From: Ruminococcus sp.
Lineage (GTDB): Bacteria; Bacillota; Clostridia; Oscillospirales; Ruminococcaceae
DNA: 5,572 bases
Direction of reading: 5' to 3'
Assembly: GCA_014799675.1 (NCBI GenBank)
Contig: JAAVHM010000149.1
Span: forward strand, 1 to 5,572
The position numbers and the translations under genes are program-made. Of this stretch, positions 1 through 5,572 are shown piece by piece; the stretch's first letter is position 1; every line of letters begins with the position of its first letter. A model generated the notes under the pieces. That model was given only the letters and a program-made list of their open reading frames with translations. It made no database searches and had not been told where the DNA came from.

Positions 1-33
1 ATGTATAATTGTTCCTTTTACACAGTATATCAT
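1..33 (-). CDS. ruvA: Holliday junction DNA helicase subunit RuvA, N-terminal fragment cut by the window edge
   Basis: Only the first 11 codons are present, reading MIYCVKGTIIH from an ATG at 33-31. RuvA proteins commonly begin with a Met-Ile-x-x-Val/Leu-x-Gly-x-Ile strand of the N-terminal OB-fold, and this fits. An AGGAGAG ribosome site lies at 48-42 with 8 bases to the ATG. The gene begins 45 bases after the ruvC stop on the same strand, the usual ruvC-ruvA(-ruvB) order in Firmicutes. RuvA is known to bind the four-way junction as a tetramer and load the RuvB motor. The call rests on the short match plus context; the remainder lies outside the window. Confidence 0.8.
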   Translation of the reverse strand, partial: MIYCVKGTIIH

Positions 34-78
34 AAGAAAATCTCTCCTGTTATATTTTAACCAAGCCTTGAAAAGCCG

Positions 79-576
79 TTATATTTTATTTTGAGGGATA
101 AGAGAGCGCGCTCCCGTATGTCCGTGACAAATAGCGATTGCAAGGGCGTCCGCAGTATCGTCGGGCTTGGGGACGTCCGCAAGACCCAAAATGCGGCGGG
201 TCATCTCCATTACCTGTTTTTTTTCGGCACGTCCGTAGCCAACAACGGACTGCTTCACTTGAAGCGGCGTATATTCAAAAATCGGTATACCCATATTCGC
301 CGCCGCAAGAACAGTAACTCCCCTTGCCTGGGCAACGTCAATGCCCGTTTTCTGATTGGTGTTGAAAAAAAGCTTTTCAATTGCCATAGCTTCGGGCTGA
401 AATGTGGTCAGAACGGTATTCATATCGTCGTATATGGTTTTCAGCCGCAGGGTGAAAGCCGTCCCCGCCTGTGTTGTAATTGCCCCGAAATGTATCGGCG
501 TAAACTTATATCCGTCGTACTCCACAACGCCGAAGCCCACTATCGCATAGCCCGGGTCAATTCCAAGAATTCTCAA
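79..576 (-). CDS. ruvC: Crossover junction endodeoxyribonuclease RuvC
   Basis: RuvC is a cytoplasmic, dimeric, Mg-dependent resolvase that nicks Holliday junctions symmetrically, working with RuvAB. The protein has the RNase H-like fold signature. Numbered from the TTG start, the acidic catalytic residues are D7 (in ILGIDPG), E67 (in AIEKLFF), D140 and D143 (in DTADALAIA), matching E. coli D7, E66, D138 and D141. The NTNQKTGIDVAQARGV stretch and GYGRAEKKQV are also typical. Length is 165 aa against about 160-175 for the family. I prefer the TTG at 576-574, because it gives the classic MRILGIDPG start and sits 8 bases from a GGAAGAAG ribosome site at 592-585. The GTG at 585 would add MFL but overlaps that site. 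ruvC is the first gene of the leftward operon, with ruvA next. The protein looks intact. The only real doubt is the exact start. Confidence 0.96.
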   Translation of the reverse strand: MRILGIDPGYAIVGFGVVEYDGYKFTPIHFGAITTQAGTAFTLRLKTIYDDMNTVLTTFQPEAMAIEKLFFNTNQKTGIDVAQARGVTVLAAANMGIPIFEYTPLQVKQSVVGYGRAEKKQVMEMTRRILGLADVPKPDDTADALAIAICHGHTGARSLIPQNKI

Positions 577-584
577 TAAAAACA

Positions 585-592
585 CTTCTTCC
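585..592 (-). promoter_or_regulatory. ribosome binding site of ruvC
   Basis: GGAAGAAG on the minus strand lies 8 bases before TTG 576-574. It decides the start, since the alternative GTG at 585-583 uses the last base of this same motif and would have no properly spaced site. Confidence 0.6.
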
Positions 593-608
593 AGTATATT
601 AACAATTA

Positions 609-637
609 ATTATACCACATTTTTTTACAATATGCAA
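609..637 (-). promoter_or_regulatory. SigA-type promoter for ruvC-ruvA
   Basis: On the minus strand a -35 box TTGCAT (637-632) and a perfect -10 box TATAAT (614-609) are separated by 17 bases. The -10 is preceded by TGG, giving an extended TGnTATAAT element. Transcription would begin near 602, leaving a leader of about 25 bases before the TTG start of ruvC. I see no LexA-type GAAC...GTTC operator overlapping it. Confidence 0.75.
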
Positions 638-654
638 TATTTTTTTGAAAGTTA

Positions 655-683
655 TTGATTTTTTTTATTAAATATTGTATAAT
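655..683 (+). promoter_or_regulatory. SigA-type promoter for the LTA-synthase-like gene
   Basis: TTGATT at 655-660 and a perfect TATAAT at 678-683 are separated by exactly 17 bases, with T/A-rich DNA upstream. The expected start of transcription is about 689-691, giving a leader of about 50 bases before the preferred ATG at 740. This also argues against the GTG at 710, which lacks a ribosome site. Confidence 0.75.
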
Positions 684-722
684 TTATTTATGTTTTTTAG
701 TTTATTAATGTGTTTATAAATG

Positions 723-728
723 AAAGGA
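723..728 (+). promoter_or_regulatory. ribosome binding site of the LTA-synthase-like gene
   Basis: AAAGGA lies 11 bases before ATG 740. It is weaker and slightly farther away than the GGAGG sites of the three genes downstream. It supports ATG 740 over GTG 710, which has no purine-rich sequence before it. Confidence 0.45.
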
Positions 729-739
729 CAAATAGATTT

Positions 740-2728
740 ATGAAAATATTGAACAAAAAAAGCACAAAATTGCTTGATGTATTCAACGATATGAATAAAC
801 ATGAACAAAATATTTTTGCAGCAGTTTTTTTATTAACAGCAATTATACTTTATTTACCTCTTTTAATCACGAACGACAAAGATAATATTCATATTTTTAT
901 TATCTTTACAATGCTTCTTTGCATGCTTATATGCTGTAAAGCAAGCGGGATATTAAGCAAGCTGACAGATTACGAACAAAACATCGCTAAAATAGCAGTA
1001 TTTATATCTGCTCCGTTTTGTATTGCTTATGCAGTTTCCCCTGCACAAATACCGGGGTATTACTTTTTTAATCTTTTTATTATTTTTATACCTTATATTA
1101 TTTTGTTTTTTATATTCAGGGATTCCCGTATTTGTATTTCAGCAGTTTCAATTGTTTGTTCAATACTATATATCATTAACAAAACATTGATAATCGTTCG
1201 CGGAGTTGGTCTTAATATTTTTGATTTTCTTGCGTTGAAGACTGCTTTATCGGTAAGTTCTAACTACAGCTTTGAAATAAAGCAGGACTTCTACAATTCT
1301 GTTTTATGCGCTGCATTTATTATTACAGCATCGTTTTTTTTCCCATTAAAGCCGAAAAAAATCATAAAAGCTTCTCTGAAAAAATTTTTAATATACTTTT
1401 CTTTAGGCTCATTGCTAATATCCTTGGCAGCAACGTTTTACAATGTTGCTTTTAACGACTCTGTATACAATTGGAACAATCAGGATTTAATATATAAAAG
1501 AGGTGTATGCTATAATTTGGTCATGGGTCTTAAAGAGCAAATGCTGAGCGCGCCTGACGGATACTCAAAAGAAACGGCATATGATATTATCGGCAGATAT
1601 GAAGCGGATACAGAAGGAAAATCTCCTAACATAATAGTTGTTATGAACGAATCATTTGCCGATTTGAGAAATATATCCTCAGTTGTTCCAAGTGAAGAAT
1701 ATATGCCGTTTTTTAAGTCAATAAATCAAAATGTTACGAAAGGAAGCGCTGTTGTTTCCTGCTTCGGAGGACGCACCTGCAATTCCGAGTTTGAATTCCT
1801 TACAGGAATGACAATGACGTTTCTTCCTCAAAATTCCTATCCATATCTTCAATATATAAACGGAGATATGAATACATTGATCCGGGACATGGACTCTGAA
1901 ATTTATCAGAAAATATATATTCACCCTTATATAGCAAGCAACTATAAACGTTCGACTATTTATCCTTTTCTCGGTTTTGATTCATTTTATGACGGTCTTT
2001 CATTTTCAACGCAAGACAGTTACAATGAAAAATATACCTCAAGAGAAGCTTTTCTCGAATACGAAGGCGTTGAAATGATACGAGGATTTATAGGCGACGG
2101 CGTTACATATGACAAGGCGATAGAATTGTTTGAAAATAAAGGCGATGATAAGAAAATTATTGAATTTATTGTTACTATGCAAAATCATTCCCCATACAAT
2201 TACGACAAAGATGATTTTGTCAGCGATGTTACAGTAACGGAACATACGCCTGATATCAATCAATATCTGTCTCTTATCAAAATATCGGATTCTGAGCTTG
2301 AACGGCTGATAAATTATTTCTCAAATTCTGAAGAAGACGTTGTTATTGTCTTTTTCGGAGATCATATGCCTTTACTTGACTTTTCTGATAATTACGCAGA
2401 CTTAATGCTGAATTTTGAACAAAAGTCACAGGAAATGCTCAACATGTACAGCACCCCGTTTTTAATATGGACAAACTTTGACACTGATACTGAATATATA
2501 GATTATGTAAGTTTAAATTATCTGTCAGTATTAATGAAGGAAAAAGCGGGAATGTCTCTTACAGACTTTGATAAATTAAGAAAAGAGCTTTATCAAAAAT
2601 ACCCTGTATTCAGCACAAATATAATAATTGACAATGAAGAAAATTATTACTATGATTACCGCATGATAGACGACGATTTAATTAACCAATACGAATATAT
2701 GCAGTATTTTTATTTATTTGATAATTAA
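740..2728 (+). CDS. LTA synthase-family membrane sulfatase-fold protein, probable phosphoglycerol transferase
   Basis: A polytopic membrane enzyme of 662 aa. The N-terminal part has about seven hydrophobic segments (near residues 25-44, 50-66, 83-100, 107-126, 131-153, 186-202, 216-236). An extracytoplasmic alkaline-phosphatase/sulfatase-fold domain follows, from about 295 to 600. LtaS-type metal and catalytic residues are all recognisable: E304 in NIIVVMNESF, nucleophile T346 in GGRTCNSEFEF, R404 before YPFLGFDSFYDG, H483 in VTMQNHSPY, and D541-H542 in FFGDHMPLL. Family members move glycerol phosphate from phosphatidylglycerol onto lipoteichoic acid or other surface glycans; which acceptor is used here cannot be told. 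S. aureus LtaS has five membrane helices, so the N-terminal part differs. The ATG at 740 is chosen because AAAGGA (723-728) precedes it by 11 bases; an in-frame GTG at 710 would add 10 residues without a ribosome site. The gene is much more AT-rich than pheA and ispD downstream. The fold is certain, the exact substrate not. Confidence 0.9.
   Translation: MKILNKKSTKLLDVFNDMNKHEQNIFAAVFLLTAIILYLPLLITNDKDNIHIFIIFTMLLCMLICCKASGILSKLTDYEQNIAKIAVFISAPFCIAYAVSPAQIPGYYFFNLFIIFIPYIILFFIFRDSRICISAVSIVCSILYIINKTLIIVRGVGLNIFDFLALKTALSVSSNYSFEIKQDFYNSVLCAAFIITASFFFPLKPKKIIKASLKKFLIYFSLGSLLISLAATFYNVAFNDSVYNWNNQDLIYKRGVCYNLVMGLKEQMLSAPDGYSKETAYDIIGRYEADTEGKSPNIIVVMNESFADLRNISSVVPSEEYMPFFKSINQNVTKGSAVVSCFGGRTCNSEFEFLTGMTMTFLPQNSYPYLQYINGDMNTLIRDMDSEIYQKIYIHPYIASNYKRSTIYPFLGFDSFYDGLSFSTQDSYNEKYTSREAFLEYEGVEMIRGFIGDGVTYDKAIELFENKGDDKKIIEFIVTMQNHSPYNYDKDDFVSDVTVTEHTPDINQYLSLIKISDSELERLINYFSNSEEDVVIVFFGDHMPLLDFSDNYADLMLNFEQKSQEMLNMYSTPFLIWTNFDTDTEYIDYVSLNYLSVLMKEKAGMSLTDFDKLRKELYQKYPVFSTNIIIDNEENYYYDYRMIDDDLINQYEYMQYFYLFDN
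2628..2656 (+). promoter_or_regulatory. internal SigA-type promoter ahead of pheA
   Basis: A perfect -35 box TTGACA (2628-2633) is followed after exactly 17 bases by TATGAT (2651-2656), one mismatch from the -10 consensus. It lies inside the last 100 bases of the LTA-synthase-like gene. Transcription would start near 2663, about 80 bases before the pheA ATG. It could let pheA-ispD and the following gene be expressed independently of the gene upstream. The match is strong for chance, but AT-rich coding DNA does produce such sequences, so activity is inferred. Confidence 0.55.
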
Positions 2729-2743
2729 TGGAGGAATTTTAAA

Positions 2744-3862
2744 ATGGATCTTAACGAACTCAGAAACCAAATTGACAGTATAGACAACGAAATTTTACAG
2801 CTTTTTTTACGCAGAATGGAGGTCTGCAAGGAGGTTGCCGAATATAAAAAAGCCAACGACCTCCCCGTAATGCAGGGCGGACGTGAAAAGCAGGTCATAG
2901 AAAACATCAGAAGCAACGCTCCCGAGGGACTTAAGGACGGCGCGGCAATGCTGTTTCAGAATATTATGGACATAAGCAAGTGTATTCAGAATATGGAAAT
3001 GGAATTCACATCACGGCTCTCCTCCCCCAAGCCGTTCGTACCCGAAAACGCCGCTAAAATAGCTTGTCAAGGCACGGCGGGAGCATACTCCGAAGCCGCC
3101 TGCCGAAAGGTTTTCGGAAACAAGCCCGCGGTTTTTTACCACTCATTTGAGGACGTTTTCAACGCCGTTGAATCGGGAGAAGCGGATTTCGGAATACTTC
3201 CTCTGGAAAATTCCACCATTGGCACTATTTCCGAGACATACGACCTTATGGCGAAGCATAATTTCAACATCTGCTCACTTATCCGTGTGGAGATAACCCA
3301 TTGTCTCGCCGCGGTAAAGGGTACAAAGGCGGAGGACATAAAGTATGTTTACTCTAAAGCCGAGGCTCTTTCACAATGCTCCGAATTTATAAAGAACAGC
3401 GGATTTATTCGCCGCGAGTATGCAAATACCGCACTTTCCGCGGAGCTTGTTGCAAACAGAAACGACAGCTCTATCGCCTGCATATGCTCCAAAAACTGCG
3501 CGGGGCTTTACGGTCTGGAAATAATCAACGACAGGATAGCCGACGCTTACCCCAACTACACACGTTTCATCTGCTTTTCGAGAGACTACATAGTCCCCGA
3601 CGACGCCGACACTATCAGCGTTTGCCTGTCTCTTTCCAACACCCCCGGTTCGCTGTACAGGCTGCTTACAAAATTTTCCGTTTACGGACTTAACATGACG
3701 AAAATCGAGAGTAAACTCATTGCAGGAAGCGATTTTGAAGCCTTGTTCTACCTTGATTTCAAGGGAAGCTGCACCGACCCGACTGTCGTTGCCCTGCTCC
3801 ACGATTTGGAGAATGAGCTGACCTTTTTCCGTTTTCTGGGAAGCTTTAAGGAAATTCTTTAA
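2744..3862 (+). CDS. pheA: Bifunctional chorismate mutase / prephenate dehydratase (P-protein)
   Basis: This cytoplasmic enzyme converts chorismate to prephenate and then to phenylpyruvate, the committed route to phenylalanine. Residues 1-88 are an AroQ-type helical chorismate mutase. R7, R24, K35 or K36, R47-E48, S78 and Q82 sit where E. coli has R11, R28, K39, R51-E52, S84 and Q88. Residues 104-282 are the dehydratase, with ACQGTAGAYSEAA, GILPLENSTIGTISE and the catalytic TRF motif at 273-275. Residues 290-372 are an ACT regulatory domain with a GALV-like GSLY (302-305) and an ESRP-like ESKL (322-325). Length is 372 aa against 386 in E. coli. GGAGG at 2730-2734, 9 bases before the ATG, fixes the start. 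The gene begins 15 bases after the preceding stop and is followed 14 bases later by ispD. No attenuator or T-box fits in the gap. The departures from ESRP in the allosteric loop are unusual. The product is certain. Confidence 0.96.
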   Translation: MDLNELRNQIDSIDNEILQLFLRRMEVCKEVAEYKKANDLPVMQGGREKQVIENIRSNAPEGLKDGAAMLFQNIMDISKCIQNMEMEFTSRLSSPKPFVPENAAKIACQGTAGAYSEAACRKVFGNKPAVFYHSFEDVFNAVESGEADFGILPLENSTIGTISETYDLMAKHNFNICSLIRVEITHCLAAVKGTKAEDIKYVYSKAEALSQCSEFIKNSGFIRREYANTALSAELVANRNDSSIACICSKNCAGLYGLEIINDRIADAYPNYTRFICFSRDYIVPDDADTISVCLSLSNTPGSLYRLLTKFSVYGLNMTKIESKLIAGSDFEALFYLDFKGSCTDPTVVALLHDLENELTFFRFLGSFKEIL

Positions 3863-3876
3863 TCAGGAGGAAATTT

Positions 3877-4566
3877 ATGTCAGAAATTACAGTATCGGCA
3901 ATAATTGCCTGCGGGGGAAGTTCCACCCGAATGAACGGCACGAACAAACAGCTTTGCGAAATTGGCGGCGTACCCGTCTGCGTTCGCTCAATGCTTGTTT
4001 TTGAAAATATTGACGAGGTTTCGGAAATTATCGTCTCCGCCCGTGAGGAGGACATACCTCAAATAGAAGCCCTTGCCGAAAAGTACGGCATAAAAAAATT
4101 CAAGTGTGCAATTAAGGGAGGCGAAACACGTCAGCAATCGGTTTTTGCGGCGTTTATGCAGACAGACAAGTCCACACGGTACATTGCAGTCCACGACGGT
4201 GCAAGACCCTTTGCAGACCCTGAAAACATAAAAAAATGTATCAGGGACGCTTCCGTTTTCGGCGGGGCGGCTTTGGGCGTCCCCGTCAAGGACACGATTA
4301 AAACCGTAAGCGGCGGCTTGATAACGGACACTCCCGACAGGAGCAGTCTTTACGCCATTCAAACGCCCCAGATCTTCCGCCGTGACGTGTATGTAAAGGG
4401 CGTAAACTTTGCACTTGACCACGAGCTTGATTTTACTGACGACTGTCAGCTTGCGGAGGCGGTGGGGGTAAAGGTCTGCGTTACGCCCTCGGATTACGGG
4501 AATATCAAGATAACCACGCCCGAGGATATTTTTATCGGGGAGGCAATTTTGAAGTCTAAAGAATGA
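3877..4566 (+). CDS. ispD: 2-C-methyl-D-erythritol 4-phosphate cytidylyltransferase IspD
   Basis: IspD joins CTP and methylerythritol 4-phosphate to give CDP-methylerythritol, the third step of the non-mevalonate isoprenoid pathway, in the cytoplasm. The 229-aa protein has the family landmarks: the CTP loop ACGGSSTRMNGTNKQ with R18 and K24 (E. coli R20, K27), VHDGARPF with D107 and R110, VKDTIK at 137-142, R155 in DRSSLYAIQTPQ (E. coli R157), T187 in FTDD (E. coli T189), and K211 in NIKITTPED (E. coli K213). Related CDP-sugar enzymes such as TarI share the fold, but the R155/T187/K211 set and the spacing favour IspD. AGGAGG at 3865-3870 is 6 bases from the ATG. The gene is GC-rich like pheA. 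No ispF follows it directly, although the two are often paired or fused in other bacteria. Confidence 0.93.
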   Translation: MSEITVSAIIACGGSSTRMNGTNKQLCEIGGVPVCVRSMLVFENIDEVSEIIVSAREEDIPQIEALAEKYGIKKFKCAIKGGETRQQSVFAAFMQTDKSTRYIAVHDGARPFADPENIKKCIRDASVFGGAALGVPVKDTIKTVSGGLITDTPDRSSLYAIQTPQIFRRDVYVKGVNFALDHELDFTDDCQLAEAVGVKVCVTPSDYGNIKITTPEDIFIGEAILKSKE

Positions 4567-4582
4567 TCGGGGAGGAATTTTT

Positions 4583-5572
4583 ATGAACGCAATTATTTTC
4601 TGGACAATAACTACTGCTGTGGTTGCAGGCTTGTCCCTCACCTGCGTTATTGAAGCCATATCTACAGCTATAAAAAAGAGAAAGCACGGCAAGCGGATAT
4701 CAATAAAAATGTATAATTCAAGTGCTATGTGGTGGTACATTGCTTTCGCTATTCTTCATGGATTGAAAGCAATTACAGAAATTTATGGGCTTAAATACTG
4801 CGATTTTACCGAAAGCGTTTTAAGCAAAATAAAAATCGTATGTTATCTGCTTATTTTTATCACGTTCATATTTGCATTTTTCCTGCGGACGCGGGCTTAT
4901 ATAACTGAAAAAGGTATAATTACCCATATGTCGTTTTTACCGGCTTCGGTTGTAAAATATTCTGTAAAAAAAGAGTATGAGGAATATATTATTAATATTT
5001 ACACCAAAAAGGAAAAACCGTCTTACATATACTGCACGAAAAAAGAAAAATCCGTATCAATGCTTGAAAATCTTTACAACGAGTTTGACGGAAACGCCGC
5101 CAACGTTAAATTTAAAAGTGGAACAGCAAAATATCTACTCACGCTTTTGTGTACGTCGTTAATTTTTATCGGCGGGATTTTGGCATGGTACGAAATTGAA
5201 AAGCCCATTTTATTTGTCGGAGATAAAATTGTAAAAACCGATTCGGAATATGCGATTTTTCATTTAAATATGCTTTACGGTGAACATTTGCAAATACCGT
5301 ATGACATTATAGACAAACTTTATGAAGAAAGGGATGTTTCTGAAAAAATAACGTCAAAAGACACAGCAGCCCTGAAAAAAATGCCAAACCTTAAATATTT
5401 GAATTTAATGTGCAATAACATTGACGATTTGACGGAAATCGGCGACTTGACACAGCTTGAAATGCTGCGTTTCGGCGGCGGAGATATGTATGAAAAACCT
5501 ACAGATTTTTCACCGCTGAAAAATCTGAAAAAAATCAAATATTTTACAGGTGCGGGCTGTAATAATCTAACC
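4583..5572 (+). CDS. Membrane protein with PH-like cytoplasmic region and leucine-rich repeats, cut by the window edge
   Basis: I do not recognise a named gene. The frame is open for 330 codons to the right edge, so the C-terminus is missing. The start is clear: GGGGAGG at 4569-4575 is 7 bases from the ATG, and the gap to ispD is 16 bases. Four hydrophobic segments are visible (about 3-27, 48-66, 83-101, 184-204). The positive-inside rule puts the basic loop 31-47 and residues 102-183 in the cytoplasm and everything after 205 outside. Residues 105-168 (YITEKGIITHMSFLPASVVK, then alternating strands and a last helix) resemble small bacterial PH-like domains of the DUF5673 sort; this is an inference. 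From about 262 three leucine-rich units follow: LKKMPNLKYLNLMCNNI, then IGDLTQLEMLRF, then LKNLKKIKYFTGAGCNNL. The arrangement suggests a surface-facing binding protein with a sensing or anchoring membrane part. Base use is AT-rich, unlike ispD just before it. Confidence 0.8.
   Translation, partial: MNAIIFWTITTAVVAGLSLTCVIEAISTAIKKRKHGKRISIKMYNSSAMWWYIAFAILHGLKAITEIYGLKYCDFTESVLSKIKIVCYLLIFITFIFAFFLRTRAYITEKGIITHMSFLPASVVKYSVKKEYEEYIINIYTKKEKPSYIYCTKKEKSVSMLENLYNEFDGNAANVKFKSGTAKYLLTLLCTSLIFIGGILAWYEIEKPILFVGDKIVKTDSEYAIFHLNMLYGEHLQIPYDIIDKLYEERDVSEKITSKDTAALKKMPNLKYLNLMCNNIDDLTEIGDLTQLEMLRFGGGDMYEKPTDFSPLKNLKKIKYFTGAGCNNLT

Larger units (their letters stand above)
577..739. other. divergent intergenic control region between ruvC and the LTA-synthase-like gene
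   Basis: This is a very AT-rich stretch without a convincing gene. It holds back-to-back promoters for both strands, whose -35 boxes are 17 bases apart (637 and 655). T-runs lie at 620-626, 640-646, 659-666 and 693-698; the first three are centred about 20 bases apart, roughly two helical turns, as expected of intrinsically curved DNA. A 6-base direct repeat CAATAT occurs at 628-633 and 635-640, over the ruvC -35 box. The right part contains two tiny upstream reading frames (690-719, 720-743). No terminator or riboswitch is recognisable. Confidence 0.6.

Noticed and set aside
61..78. Possible hairpin CAAG-C-CTTG in the gap between ruvC and ruvA
   Set aside because: It would be a 4-base-pair stem with a one-base loop and no T-run, too weak to be a terminator; the genes are more likely co-transcribed.
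91..579. A 162-codon plus-strand frame opposite ruvC
   Set aside because: It is the mirror of intact ruvC, whose catalytic residues are all present; the product is rich in Arg/Asn/Cys with no recognisable motif.
586..660. Possible SOS (LexA) operator in front of ruvC
   Set aside because: ruv genes are sometimes SOS-controlled, but I find no GAAC...GTTC-type dyad near the ruvC promoter.
710..739. Ten-codon N-terminal extension of the LTA-synthase-like protein from GTG 710
   Set aside because: No ribosome site precedes GTG 710, whereas ATG 740 has AAAGGA upstream; the extra residues are not hydrophobic or motif-like.
2729..2743. Possible T-box, attenuator or terminator between the LTA-synthase-like gene and pheA
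   Set aside because: The gap is only 15 bases and is filled by the ribosome site; no hairpin followed by a T-run is present.
3371..3802. Open frames in other frames over pheA (minus strand 3371-3802, plus strand 3376-3693)
   Set aside because: pheA is complete and conserved through this stretch, and neither alternative product has a recognisable domain.
3988..4740. A 250-codon open frame on the minus strand across ispD and the start of the LRR gene
   Set aside because: It lies antisense to a certain ispD, resembles no family I know, and has a composition expected from the reverse of GC-rich coding DNA. I treat it as a shadow frame.

Overview
The window looks like a chromosomal piece from a Gram-positive anaerobe of the Clostridia, possibly Oscillospiraceae/Ruminococcaceae-like. 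The basis is the ruvC-ruvA order, a fused chorismate mutase-prephenate dehydratase, an IspD with a GGSSTRM-type nucleotide loop, an LTA-synthase-type membrane enzyme, strong GGAGG ribosome sites and SigA-like promoters. The genus cannot be told from this sequence alone.

Layout. On the minus strand at the left are the first 11 codons of ruvA (1-33) and a complete ruvC (79-576), the start of a Holliday-junction resolution operon read off the left edge. An AT-rich divergent intergenic region (577-739) carries one well-formed promoter for each direction. On the plus strand follow an LTA-synthase/phosphoglycerol-transferase-like membrane protein (740-2728), pheA (2744-3862), ispD (3877-4566) and the first 330 codons of an unrecognised membrane protein with leucine-rich repeats (4583 to the right edge). 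The plus-strand genes are 14 to 16 bases apart, each of the last three has a strong Shine-Dalgarno site, and no terminator is visible between them, so they can be read as one operon. A second, near-consensus promoter inside the 3' end of the LTA-synthase-like gene could drive pheA-ispD-LRR separately.

How the genes fit together. RuvC/RuvA belong to recombination repair. PheA makes phenylpyruvate for phenylalanine and IspD makes a methylerythritol-pathway intermediate for isoprenoids, including the lipid carrier of wall polymers. The LTA-synthase-like protein and the LRR protein are membrane or surface proteins. No shared pathway joins all of them. The two surface-type genes are clearly more AT-rich than ruvC, pheA and ispD, so the region reads as conserved housekeeping genes alternating with more variable envelope genes.

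I see no CRISPR array, tRNA, rRNA, insertion sequence or phage gene. The least explained parts are the LRR membrane protein, the internal promoter ahead of pheA, and the divergent control region with short upstream ORFs and phased T-tracts.
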